64,000 bases of DNA, taken from Bog-473 sp963744935 (GTDB lineage Bacteria; Actinomycetota; Acidimicrobiia; Acidimicrobiales; RAAP-2). This document shows positions 1 through 8,997 of the stretch, in pieces; the stretch's first letter is position 1, and each line of letters begins with the position of its first letter. The translations under genes were made by a program, and so were the position numbers. The stretch lies in the NCBI GenBank assembly GCA_963744935.1, contig CAVUVM010000001.1, positions 434,001 to 498,000 on the forward strand. Direction: 5' to 3'. The notes below the pieces were generated by a model that saw only the letters and a program-made list of their open reading frames with translations, did no database searches and was not told the origin of the DNA.

Positions 1-308
1 CAGAGGACCCCGAACGAGCCTGGGCCGAGATCGGTCAGTACCTGCTGGCCGACGCCATCAGCTACTCCCAGTGGAACGCGACCCGAAGCGGGACCGCGTC
101 AATCTCGCGGGCCGTCAGCGTCGCCGAACTCGCCAGCGAGCACGGCGCGTATCAGATCGTCACGCCCGAGCAGGCCCGCGACCTGCTGCGTGGCGGCTTT
201 CCCCTCAATCTTCAGCCGTTGGTCGGCGGGCTGCCCCCGGACCTCGCCTGGCCGTACCTCGAGACGGCTGCCGCGGTGTCGAATTCCTCGGACGAAGCAG
301 TCCACTGA
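1..308 (+). CDS. Luciferase-like (LLM class) flavin-dependent oxidoreductase, C-terminal fragment
   Basis: An open frame (codons from base 3) runs in from the window edge and stops with TGA at 306-308, giving about 101 residues. The pattern EDPERAWAEIG near the start and the ending PLVGGLPPDLAWPYLE are typical of the C-terminus of LLM-class monooxygenases, which use FMN or F420 on varied substrates. The catalytic barrel lies outside the window, so substrate and cofactor cannot be assigned. The gene converges on the ABC permease, 79 bases from its stop. Confidence 0.75.
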   Translation, partial: EDPERAWAEIGQYLLADAISYSQWNATRSGTASISRAVSVAELASEHGAYQIVTPEQARDLLRGGFPLNLQPLVGGLPPDLAWPYLETAAAVSNSSDEAVH

Positions 309-387
309 GTCACGCACACGGCGATCGAATGAGTGGGCATCCGGTGGCGGATCGGCAGCTGACACCTCGAGCCGGACAGCGGTCCGC

Positions 388-2907
388 TCATTCCGCGGCG
401 ATGGCAGCCAGGATGTCGAGCCGAGCTGCACGACGAGCCGGCCAGCTGGCGGCGATCAGACCAAGGATGGCCGACAGGACGAGGAACACCACGAGGCTCG
501 ACACGGGCACGGCGATGTCGGTGATGCCCTGGGCTCGCAAGGAGGATGCCAGCGCGATGCCAAGTGCCGTCCCGACCACGATGCCAATGACGGCGCCGAA
601 CACGGCCAAGATCACTGACTCGGAGCGGATCATCGCCCTGATCTGACGGCGCTTCATTCCGACCGCGCGGAGCAGCCCGATCTCATGGGTCCGCTCGAAG
701 ACGGACAGCATCAAGGTGTTGACGATCCCGATCAGCGCGATGATCACAGCAAGACCGAGCAACGCGTAGACCAAACCCAGCAATTGGTTGACCTGGGCCT
801 GTTGTGAATGTTCGAACTGGGCCTTCGTCTGCACCCGAAGGTTCGGGTACCCCCCGAGGGCCGTCTTGACCTGCTGGTCGACCCCTGCTCGTCCGTCGGT
901 CCTTAGCAGCACTGCGACGGGTAGCTGGTTGCTGAAGTGCGTGAGGAAGAACCCGTCTCCGACGAGATAACTCCCGAGCAATGCATTGGCCTTGAAGACA
1001 CCGCCGATGCGCATCGTCGAACGGCCGGTCTTGGCGAATTTCACTGGTACCACGTCGCCGGCTGCGAGGTGCTTGGAACTCGCTGTCGTCGTGTCGATGA
1101 GCAACTCTCCCGACGCCAACGCAGCCGAGCTGCCCTCGGTCATGTTCAGAATGACCGTCCGCGACGTATCCCTGGTCGACGTTGCGGTGAGGCTCTGGAT
1201 CTGTCCCTGCAACTCGAATTGACCCTGGTACACGGTCGACGTGGCGGTGACGCCTGGCACGGCCGCGACGGCCGGCGCGACGGCGTTGGAGAATCCGCCC
1301 TGCGCGTTGTTGGGCGTGGTGACGATGATGTCCGCACTGATCGCATTGTCGACGCTGCTCGTGGCCGACTTCGACAGTGATGCGCCGAACACCGCGATAG
1401 CCGACACGAGGGCCAGCCCGACCATCAGGGCCGATGCAGTCTGGGCGGTACGGCGCGGGCTGCGCATGGAGTTCTCCCGCCCGAGACGACCCGACATGCC
1501 CAGCAGGCGCGCAAGGGGACGGCCGATGAAGCTGGAGATCGGGCGCGCCACCGCAGGGGCGAGGCGGGCGACACCGATGAAGATCAAAACCGCACCGAGG
1601 CCCACCAACGCGACGACGGGTTCGGTGAGGCCGTAGGCCAGGGCGGCGACACCCGCCAAGGTGATCACGGACCCCCACGTGAATCGGCGCCGTAGGGAGA
1701 TGTCGGCCTCGGCCTGTTGGTCTGAGACGGCGGCCACCGGCGGAATCCGCACGGCGCGTCGCGCCGGGCTGATGGCCGACACGACTGTGACTCCGACGCC
1801 CACGAGGAGGCACACAATTACCGTGCGCGGCTCGAAAACGATCGGGCCGGAAGGCAGCGTGACACCGAAACCGCTGAGCAGCGCCTCCAGGCCCAGTGCC
1901 GCGAGCACGCCCAGCCCGAGACCGATCAGCGACGACACCAGTCCCACGACGGCGGCCTCGCCGAGGACCGAGCGAAAGACCTGACGGCGGCTCGCGCCGA
2001 CGATTCGCAGGAGTGCGAGTTCCCGGGTCCGCTGCCCCACGATGATCGAGAAGGTGTTCAAGATCGTGAACCCGCCCACGAACAACGCGATGAAGGCGAA
2101 GACAAGAAGTGCCGTATTGAAGAAGCCCAGGGCCTGACTCACCTCGCTGGTCTGCTCGTTGATCACGGTCTGAGCCGAGACCACCTCCACGCCCCTGGGG
2201 AGCACACGCGCGATCGCGTGCTGCACCTCCGACTTGTTGGCCCCTGGTTGCGCGACGACGTTGATGGCGTCGAACTTGCCCACATCGCCGAGCAGTGCCT
2301 GTGCGGTCGGGATGTTGAACGCAGCCAACGTCGCACCGGCCAGGTTGTCCGCCGTGCCAAAGCGCGCGAGACCGGTGATGGTGAAGGTCCGCGTCGGGCC
2401 CTCCAGCAGTATCCGGACCCGTTGACCCACCTTGAAGTCGTACTTCTGCGCGGTGCCGAGATCCATGACCACGTCGTGCGACGTCGTCGGGCCTGTTCCC
2501 TGTGCCAAGTGGAGCGCCGAGATTTGCTGGTTCGGGTCGAACGAGATGCCGAGCGTCGGGGCTCCGCCGGTTGTGATCGCCTTGCCGTCATGAGAGATGT
2601 ATTGCGCGTAGCCGGTGACCGACCCGCTTGCCGCCTCGACGCCCGGGACGGAGCGCACGCTCGACACGAGCGACTCGGGGACAGCATTCCTGGTGGCGTT
2701 GCCGCCACTACCGAACTGCGCGACGCCGCGGACCTGGAAATCGATGTTCTGGTAAATGTTCCCGAAGAGCGTGTTGAACGTCTGGTGCAACGTGTCGGTG
2801 AGGACGAAGGTCCCTGCGATGAACGTGACGCCCAGCACGATCGCCAGTGCGGTGAGCGCGAGGCGGAGCTTGTGCGCGAGGAGTCCTTTGATGGTCACCC
2901 GCCACAT
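388..2907 (-). CDS. FtsX/MacB-type ABC transporter permease
   Basis: This 839-residue membrane protein has two FtsX-like halves: an N-terminal anchor (GLLAHKLRLALTALAIVLG), a large extracytoplasmic domain, three membrane segments near the middle, then the same arrangement repeated with a final membrane block ending AASWPARRAARLDILAAIAAE. Such permeases pair with a MacB/LolD-like ATPase to export lipids or peptides or to act in envelope signalling. I place the start at ATG 2907, one base after the stop of the ATPase gene, because the upstream in-frame extension overlaps that gene and has no conserved sequence. The spacing implies one transcript with the ATPase. The substrate is unknown. Confidence 0.88.
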   Translation of the reverse strand: MWRVTIKGLLAHKLRLALTALAIVLGVTFIAGTFVLTDTLHQTFNTLFGNIYQNIDFQVRGVAQFGSGGNATRNAVPESLVSSVRSVPGVEAASGSVTGYAQYISHDGKAITTGGAPTLGISFDPNQQISALHLAQGTGPTTSHDVVMDLGTAQKYDFKVGQRVRILLEGPTRTFTITGLARFGTADNLAGATLAAFNIPTAQALLGDVGKFDAINVVAQPGANKSEVQHAIARVLPRGVEVVSAQTVINEQTSEVSQALGFFNTALLVFAFIALFVGGFTILNTFSIIVGQRTRELALLRIVGASRRQVFRSVLGEAAVVGLVSSLIGLGLGVLAALGLEALLSGFGVTLPSGPIVFEPRTVIVCLLVGVGVTVVSAISPARRAVRIPPVAAVSDQQAEADISLRRRFTWGSVITLAGVAALAYGLTEPVVALVGLGAVLIFIGVARLAPAVARPISSFIGRPLARLLGMSGRLGRENSMRSPRRTAQTASALMVGLALVSAIAVFGASLSKSATSSVDNAISADIIVTTPNNAQGGFSNAVAPAVAAVPGVTATSTVYQGQFELQGQIQSLTATSTRDTSRTVILNMTEGSSAALASGELLIDTTTASSKHLAAGDVVPVKFAKTGRSTMRIGGVFKANALLGSYLVGDGFFLTHFSNQLPVAVLLRTDGRAGVDQQVKTALGGYPNLRVQTKAQFEHSQQAQVNQLLGLVYALLGLAVIIALIGIVNTLMLSVFERTHEIGLLRAVGMKRRQIRAMIRSESVILAVFGAVIGIVVGTALGIALASSLRAQGITDIAVPVSSLVVFLVLSAILGLIAASWPARRAARLDILAAIAAE

Positions 2908-2908
2908 G

Positions 2909-3673
2909 TCAGGTCCCCAACGTCCGGACTCGTTCCAAGACGGAGTCGGCTGTCGGTGCGGCGAGGTCGTCGACAATGTTGCCGTCAGCGAGGAAGACGA
3001 CCCGGTCGGCGTATGCCGCACCATGAGGATCGTGCGTGACCATGACAATCGACTGCCCGAACTCGGTGACCGACCGGCGGAGGAAGGACAGCATCTCTGA
3101 GGTCGAGATCGAGTCCAGGTTGCCCGTTGGCTCGTCCGCGAACACGAGATCGGGCCGGTTGATCAACGCGCGAGCGCATGCGCAACGCTGCTGCTGGCCG
3201 CCCGACATCTCGCTCGGCCGGTGCGACAGGCGGTCCCCAATGCCGAGCTGCGCGACCAAGTAGTCGAACCAGTCCTTGTCGACCTTGCGGCCCGCCAGAT
3301 CGCACGGCAACGTGATGTTCTCTGCCGCCGTCAGCGTCGGAACGAGGTTGAACGACTGGAAGACGAAGCCGATGTGGTCACGACGCATTTGTGTCAGGCC
3401 CGCGTCGTCCAGGCGCCCGATGTCCTCGTTCCCCACGAAGGTCTGTCCGGAGGTCGCGCGGTCGAGGCCTGCCATGCAGTGCATCAGCGTCGACTTCCCA
3501 GACCCCGAAGGGCCCATCACGGCCGTAAACCGTCCGCGCTCGAACGTCACGTTGATGCCGGCCAGGGCGTGCACCGTCGCCTCATCGGTTCCGTATGTTT
3601 TTCGGAGATCGACAGCCTGAGCAGCCGGGCTCTCGGCGCGTTGACCGGTCGGTACGGATTCGGTGAGGGTCAC
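2909..3673 (-). CDS. ABC transporter ATP-binding protein (MacB/LolD-like)
   Basis: A 254-residue nucleotide-binding subunit with Walker A GPSGSGKST (about residues 54-62), Q-loop FQSFN, signature SGGQQQR and Walker B LVFADEPTGNLDS. The EPTGNLDS form is characteristic of the MacB/LolD/FtsE branch that works with FtsX-like permeases, which fits the permease gene starting one base downstream. An oddity is QRCACARAL after the signature, where most relatives have QRVAIARAL. The start is GTG at 3673. The ATPase acts on the cytoplasmic face and powers export by the partner; cargo cannot be read from the sequence. Confidence 0.9.
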   Translation of the reverse strand: MTLTESVPTGQRAESPAAQAVDLRKTYGTDEATVHALAGINVTFERGRFTAVMGPSGSGKSTLMHCMAGLDRATSGQTFVGNEDIGRLDDAGLTQMRRDHIGFVFQSFNLVPTLTAAENITLPCDLAGRKVDKDWFDYLVAQLGIGDRLSHRPSEMSGGQQQRCACARALINRPDLVFADEPTGNLDSISTSEMLSFLRRSVTEFGQSIVMVTHDPHGAAYADRVVFLADGNIVDDLAAPTADSVLERVRTLGT

Positions 3674-4000
3674 TGGGGCCTCGATTTCGTCGGTGGCGGT
3701 CAGCGGACGAGAGAAACGGGCTGCATCACACTGTGGCTTGCGTCGGGGCGCGGCACAAGGCAGGCGTCATCGGCGGACCCGTCCGTGCCGTCCCAAGATC
3801 AACGACCGAGCCATTCCCGGGGATTGCAACCTTGGCGGGCCACCGCCGGACCACTACCCTGTGCCGCGCATCAGCGTGTGAAGAGTGGGCTACCCGGGGG
3901 GGCGAGTTCGCGATGAGGGATGACGCCGTGAGGAGGGTCTGAGCCGCTGCGGACCGCGCTGCACCTCCCCGATCGGGCCCACAGCGCGGTCGCCGCGGTT
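3674..4000. other. Divergent intergenic region between two ABC systems
   Basis: These 327 bases separate the leftward ATPase gene from the rightward importer operon and must hold both promoters, but I see no convincing -35/-10 pair. A purine-rich GGAGGG at 3932-3937 precedes an in-frame CTG at 3947 of the next gene, so the importer permease could start there rather than at ATG 4001. Short open frames here have no recognisable product. Confidence 0.4.
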
Positions 4001-5992
4001 ATGTCCGTCGCTGCGGTGCTCGTCGTGCAGCTTGTCCTCTTCCCGATGCCCCTCGGGGTCTGGCTCCAGGGGGTGGTCCTCGGGCTGCTGGGGTCGCTCA
4101 TGGCTGTCGGGCTCGGCCTGACCTACCGTCTGAACAAGGTCATCAATTTCGCGCAGGGCGATCTCGGCACGGCGCCGGCTGTGCTGGTGGTCGGCCTGAT
4201 CGCCTTCTCCGGGGTGAATTACTTCCTCGGCCTCGCGACGGGTCTGGTTGCCTCGGTGCTGCTCACGGCCTTCGCAGAAATAACCGTGGTGCGACGCTTC
4301 CGACGCTCACCTCGCCTCATTCTGACCGTGGCCACCATCGGGCTTTCCCAGCTTTTGGTGGTTGTCAGCCTCCTGATCCCCCGCATCTGGGGCCAGACAC
4401 CCATCGCCAGCGCGGTGGTGTCCTTCCCGTGGCACGTGGCGTGGCACGTCGGTCCCGTGGTCTTCACTGCTGACGACTTTGTGGCCGTGATCGTCTCCGT
4501 CGGATGCCTGGCCGCGGTGTCGCTCTGGTTCACCCGCAGTGACGTGGGGATCGCCGTCCAGGCTGTCGGCGACCGCCGCGACCGCGCCTCCATGTTGGGG
4601 ATCCCGGTCGGCCGGCTCCAGTCCGTGACCTGGGTGGTGGCAGGCGTGCTGTCGTTCGTCAGCATCTTCTTCCAGGCCGCCATCTTCGGGCTCCCGCTCG
4701 ACCCGACGTACGGGCTCACCGCGCTCGTCACGGCGCTGGCCGCCGTGGCTCTCGGGAACTTCGTAGAGCTCCCCGTGATCGCCGCGTCCGCCGTCGCGCT
4801 GGGAATCCTCCAGCAGGGGGTGGCCTGGGACGACCCCACCAACCCCGCGCTCGGTCTGGCGGTCCTCGCAGGCGTCGTCTTTGCCGCCATTGTGGTGCGC
4901 CAACTGATCGCACACCGCGGTGACCGGGAGACCGAGACGACCCTGTCCCTGGCCGGCAGCGTGCGTGACCTTGCCCCGTCCGCGCGTGCCCTCCCCGAGG
5001 TGCGGGTCGCGACACCGGTCGGTGGGCTCGTGGCGTTCGCCGCGGCGTGCACCCTGCCGCTCTGGATGGGACCTGGCGAGCTCATCAGGGCATCGGCTCT
5101 CGTCGTCCTCGCGATCGTGGGCTGCTCGGTCGTCGTGCTCACGGGATGGACGGGGCAGGTGAGCCTCGGCCAGATGTCGTTTGCCGCTGTCGGTGCCGTC
5201 ATCGGCGCGGTCGCGCTAGTGGACTGGCACTGGGATCTGAGCCTCGCGCTGCTCTTGAGCGGCGCAGTTGCTGCCGCTGTCGCCGTCGTGATCGGGGTTC
5301 CCACACTGCGGCTCGACGGCATGTTCGCCGCCGTGACGACGTTGGCCTTCGCGCTGGCGGCCTCGGGCTACTTCCTCGTCCCAGCCGAGTTCTCGTGGAT
5401 CCCGCAGGGCCAGATTGGCGTGCCCTATCTCTTTGGGCTCTCCTTGACCTCACAGGCGTCGGTCTTCGAACTGTGCCTCGGGGTGCTCGTACTCGTGCTT
5501 GTCGCGCTCTACGGCCTGCGTCACAGCCGGATCGGACGCGTCCTGCGCGCGCTGCCTTCGAACCAGCGCGCTGCTTCTGGGTACGGCGTCCGGGTCATGC
5601 GGGCCAAGCTGACGGCCTTCGCGATCTCGGGTTTCGTCGCCGGACTGGCCGGATGTCTGTTCGTGGTGGTCAACCAGCAATATGAGGTCACGGCCTTCTT
5701 GGCGTCCGCCAGTCTCGTCGTGTTCACGTCGACCGCGGTCGGAGGATTGGGGTCGGCCTTCGGCGCCATTCTCGGCGCGGCCATCGTCGAGGGCAGCGCC
5801 GTCTACCTTCCGCCGAGTTGGCAGCTCTTTCCGGCCGCGCTCGGTGTCTTGATCGTGCTCATCCTCTTCCCTCGCGGCCTTGCGGGGCTCTGCTACGACC
5901 TGCGCGACTGGGCGATCGACCGGCTGCGCCAGCGACAGGCGGGTTCGTCGGGTGATGTCGCCGGCCAAGCCGGCGCGGTCCTCGCGCCGTGA
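4001..5992 (+). CDS. Fused LivH-LivM branched-chain-type ABC permease
   Basis: One 663-residue polypeptide carries both membrane subunits of a branched-chain amino acid-type importer. The N-terminal half (to about residue 300) has the LivH motif RLNKVINFAQGDLG. The C-terminal half (from about 330) has the LivM motif GWTGQVSLGQMSFAAVGAV and ends with GGLGSAFGAILGAAIVEG. In most bacteria these are separate genes. ATG 4001 lacks a good ribosome site; an in-frame CTG at 3947 behind GGAGGG is an alternative. The stop overlaps the GTG of the next gene (GTGA), implying coupling. Substrate class could be branched-chain amino acids, amides or aromatic acids. Confidence 0.88.
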   Translation: MSVAAVLVVQLVLFPMPLGVWLQGVVLGLLGSLMAVGLGLTYRLNKVINFAQGDLGTAPAVLVVGLIAFSGVNYFLGLATGLVASVLLTAFAEITVVRRFRRSPRLILTVATIGLSQLLVVVSLLIPRIWGQTPIASAVVSFPWHVAWHVGPVVFTADDFVAVIVSVGCLAAVSLWFTRSDVGIAVQAVGDRRDRASMLGIPVGRLQSVTWVVAGVLSFVSIFFQAAIFGLPLDPTYGLTALVTALAAVALGNFVELPVIAASAVALGILQQGVAWDDPTNPALGLAVLAGVVFAAIVVRQLIAHRGDRETETTLSLAGSVRDLAPSARALPEVRVATPVGGLVAFAAACTLPLWMGPGELIRASALVVLAIVGCSVVVLTGWTGQVSLGQMSFAAVGAVIGAVALVDWHWDLSLALLLSGAVAAAVAVVIGVPTLRLDGMFAAVTTLAFALAASGYFLVPAEFSWIPQGQIGVPYLFGLSLTSQASVFELCLGVLVLVLVALYGLRHSRIGRVLRALPSNQRAASGYGVRVMRAKLTAFAISGFVAGLAGCLFVVVNQQYEVTAFLASASLVVFTSTAVGGLGSAFGAILGAAIVEGSAVYLPPSWQLFPAALGVLIVLILFPRGLAGLCYDLRDWAIDRLRQRQAGSSGDVAGQAGAVLAP

Positions 5993-8900
5993 AGCGGCTC
6001 GCAACCCTCGGCGCTGGAGCCTCACTGTTCCCCCTCGGGATCCTCTTCACCATCGAGCTGCTCGACCAGGCCACGCAGAGCGCCTTCAACGTGCTGATAC
6101 CGAATGTGCGCGATGCGTTCCACCTGACGAATGCCGGGATCCTGCTCATCGTGGCGATCGCCGGAGCGGCCGCTCTCGGGTTCACCCTGCCCGTCGCCGT
6201 CTTGGCCGACCGCACCAACCGGGTGCGCATTGCGCTGATCGGCGCCATCGTGGGCGCAGCGTTCTCTATCGGGCTCGGGGCCGCGCCGACAATCGTGGTG
6301 GCGGCGGTCATGTTGGCGGGCGTCTCCATGGGCCAAGCGGTCATCTTTCCCACCCATAACTCATTGCTGGCGGACTACTACTCGGTGCCCGCCCGGCCTC
6401 GCATCTACTCGGCACACCGGTCTGGGATCAGCCTCGGGGCGATCATCGGCGTCCTGCTCGGGGCGGGGCTCGCCGCCATCTGGTCTTGGCGTGCGCCCTT
6501 CTACTTCTTCCCTATCCCCATCGCAGTGGTCGTCATCGTCGGGCTTCGCCTCCATGAGCCTCCACGCGGACGCCACGAGCAGCTCCAGCTTGCGGAGCAG
6601 ATGATCGCCTCCGAGCGCGGCGAGCCGGCGCCCTTGGCCGACGTACCGGCGGCGCCAGCCACGCCGGGTGCGGCAACGGGCCTCGAAGTGTCGGTCGAAC
6701 CGCCGCCGTCCCTCGGTGAGGCATGGCGGACGGTCTGGAAGATCGGGGTGCTCCGCAGGATCTTCTACGCGCTGCCGTTCCTGGCGGCGTCCATTGCCGG
6801 CTTCACCTCCCTCGCGTCACTGCAGTATCAGGAGACGTTCCACCTCGACGCCGTCGAGCGGGCCTACCTCATTGCCCCGATCCAGGTCTTCGACCTGCTC
6901 GGCCTCGCCGTTGGAGCCCTCATTGCCACTCGGCTGGCCGCCCGCGACGTCAGCCTGGTGTTTCGCATGCTTGCAGTCGCTTCCGTGGTCGCCGGCGCGT
7001 TCGCTGTCCTGTTCGCGCTGGCGCCCTCCGTGCCGGTCGCCTTCATCGGCAATGCGGGCATCGATGCCTCACTCGCCATCGTGGGCCCTGGGGTCCTCGC
7101 GTCGTTGTCCCTCGCCATCCCCTCGCGCGTGCGCTCCGTCGGCTTCTCCATCGGCGCGCTCTTCGTGCTCCCCGGATTCTTGGTCCTCCCTATCGTCGGC
7201 GCGCTGGGGGACGCGGTGGGGTTCCGCTACGGGCTCCTCATCCTTGTCCCCATCTTCACGGTTGGAGGGCTCATCGTGGCCAGCGCGGGAGGGCTGATCG
7301 CGCAAGACGTGCGCGATGTGTGGACCTCCATGCACACACGCGCCCAGATGCTCCTGGACCGTCAGGCGGGCCGTCTTCCCCTGCTGGCTGTCCGAGAGCT
7401 GCGTGTCGGCTACGACGGTGTCGAAGTGCTCGGTGACGTGGCCATCGAGGTCGGCGAGGGTGAGATCGTCGCTCTCCTCGGCACCAACGGCGCCGGGAAG
7501 TCCACCTTGTTGCGGGCGATCGGCGGGGTCGTTGAGGCAGATCACGGCGCCATCGTCTTCGACGGGCGTGACATCACGCACCTCCCGCCGGACGAGATCG
7601 CGCGCCTCGGCGTTGCGCAGGTGCCGGGAGGGGAGGGCATCTTCCCGAACTTGCGCGTGGAGGAGAACCTCCGCGCCGCCGCCTGGCAGGGGCGCCGTCG
7701 TGGCGAGCGGGACGAGGAGATGATCGCCGAAGCGCTCGCTGCCTTCCCGACCCTGGACTCGCGCCGAACCGAGCGGGCAGGCAACCTGTCTGGGGGGCAG
7801 CAACAGATGCTGGCCCTCGCCATGGCGACGATCACCCGTCCCAAGTTGTTCCTCATCGATGAGCTCTCGTTGGGACTGTCGCCGATCGTGGTCGAGCAGC
7901 TGCTCGGCGCCATCGAAGCCATGCGGCGGGCGGGGACGGCGATCTTGCTCGTCGAGCAGTCGATGAACGTCGCCGTCGCGGTGGCGGACCGGGCGTATGT
8001 CATGGAGGCCGGCGTCGTCAGGTTCTCGGGCAGCGCGGCCGACCTTGCGTCGCATCCCGAGCTCCTGTGGTCGATCTACCTGCAAAAGGCCTCCGAGTCC
8101 ATGGGCGCCGGTGGCGGGGACGGACCGACGAGCTCCGCGGCGGGCAGCCGAGCCGAGCTCGAAGTGGGGGGCATCTCGGTGTCGTTCGGGGGCATCGCCG
8201 CCCTCGATGACGTCTCCCTCCATGCCGCTCACGGAGAGATCGTCGGCATCATCGGGCCCAACGGCGCCGGGAAGACGACCCTCTTCGACGTGATCTCGGG
8301 CTTCCTCCATCCTGACTCGGGGTGGGTCCGGGTGGCCGGTGTCGACGTCACCGACCGCTCGGCCTCGACGCGCGCCAGGCTCGGGCTCGGCCGGTCCTTC
8401 CAGGACTCGCGCCTCTTCTCCGCGTTGACGGTGCGAGAGGCACTGGCCGTCTCCCTGGAACGCTTCACCGATGTCGGGGACCCGTTCAACGCCATCTTGC
8501 GCCTCCCGATGCAGATCCGCACCGAGGCGGCGGTGATGCGCCGAGTTGAGGAGCTGATGGAGCTCTTTGGGCTGGAGCGCTTCGCCGACGGCCTGATCAG
8601 CGAGCTGTCGACCGGATCCCGCCGGCTTGTCGACCTGGCCGCAGTCGTTGCACACCAACCGTCGGTGATCCTGCTCGACGAACCCTCGTCCGGTATCGCC
8701 CAGCGCGAGGTCGAGGCCATGGCGAGCCTCTTGCACAACGTGCGGAGGCGTCTCGACGCGACCATGCTCGTCGTCGAGCACGACATTGCGTTCATTGCCG
8801 AGCTCGCGGATCGTCTCGTTGCGATGGATCGTGGCACTGTGCTCGCCAGCGGCGATCCACGGGCCGTGCTCAGCTCACGGGAGGTCGGAGAGTCCTTCCT

Positions 8901-8997
8901 CGGCTCCGATCCCCTTGCGCTGTCGCGTTCGGGGCTGGCTGGGCCCGGTGTCGTGTCCGCACCGTCAGCCGCACCCGCTGAGGTCGACCCCGCGTGA
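5989..8997 (+). CDS. MFS-LivF-LivG fusion: transporter-like domain joined to two ABC ATPases
   Basis: A 1002-residue fusion. Residues 1 to about 440 form a 12-segment major-facilitator-like domain with the loop motif ADRTNR. Residues about 465-700 are a LivF-type ATPase (Walker A GTNGAGKST near 497, signature LSGGQQQ near 600, Walker B LFLIDELSLGLSP). Residues about 722-975 are a LivG-type ATPase (Walker A GPNGAGKTT near 755) whose signature is LSTGSRR instead of LSGGQ, with VILLDEPSSGI as Walker B. The gene overlaps the fused permease upstream and the binding-protein gene downstream by four bases each. The ATPases must serve the LivHM permease; the MFS part may be a second transporter or a membrane scaffold. 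Confidence 0.85.
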   Translation: MKRLATLGAGASLFPLGILFTIELLDQATQSAFNVLIPNVRDAFHLTNAGILLIVAIAGAAALGFTLPVAVLADRTNRVRIALIGAIVGAAFSIGLGAAPTIVVAAVMLAGVSMGQAVIFPTHNSLLADYYSVPARPRIYSAHRSGISLGAIIGVLLGAGLAAIWSWRAPFYFFPIPIAVVVIVGLRLHEPPRGRHEQLQLAEQMIASERGEPAPLADVPAAPATPGAATGLEVSVEPPPSLGEAWRTVWKIGVLRRIFYALPFLAASIAGFTSLASLQYQETFHLDAVERAYLIAPIQVFDLLGLAVGALIATRLAARDVSLVFRMLAVASVVAGAFAVLFALAPSVPVAFIGNAGIDASLAIVGPGVLASLSLAIPSRVRSVGFSIGALFVLPGFLVLPIVGALGDAVGFRYGLLILVPIFTVGGLIVASAGGLIAQDVRDVWTSMHTRAQMLLDRQAGRLPLLAVRELRVGYDGVEVLGDVAIEVGEGEIVALLGTNGAGKSTLLRAIGGVVEADHGAIVFDGRDITHLPPDEIARLGVAQVPGGEGIFPNLRVEENLRAAAWQGRRRGERDEEMIAEALAAFPTLDSRRTERAGNLSGGQQQMLALAMATITRPKLFLIDELSLGLSPIVVEQLLGAIEAMRRAGTAILLVEQSMNVAVAVADRAYVMEAGVVRFSGSAADLASHPELLWSIYLQKASESMGAGGGDGPTSSAAGSRAELEVGGISVSFGGIAALDDVSLHAAHGEIVGIIGPNGAGKTTLFDVISGFLHPDSGWVRVAGVDVTDRSASTRARLGLGRSFQDSRLFSALTVREALAVSLERFTDVGDPFNAILRLPMQIRTEAAVMRRVEELMELFGLERFADGLISELSTGSRRLVDLAAVVAHQPSVILLDEPSSGIAQREVEAMASLLHNVRRRLDATMLVVEHDIAFIAELADRLVAMDRGTVLASGDPRAVLSSREVGESFLGSDPLALSRSGLAGPGVVSAPSAAPAEVDPA

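Noticed and set aside
2908..3048. N-terminal extension of the FtsX-like permease
   Set aside because: Overlaps the ATPase gene in another frame and has no membrane or family sequence; ATG 2907 fits.
7069..8781. 570-codon open frame antisense to the MFS-LivF-LivG gene
   Set aside because: Mirror of a clearly coding region with ABC motifs on the other strand; composition is typical of a shadow.
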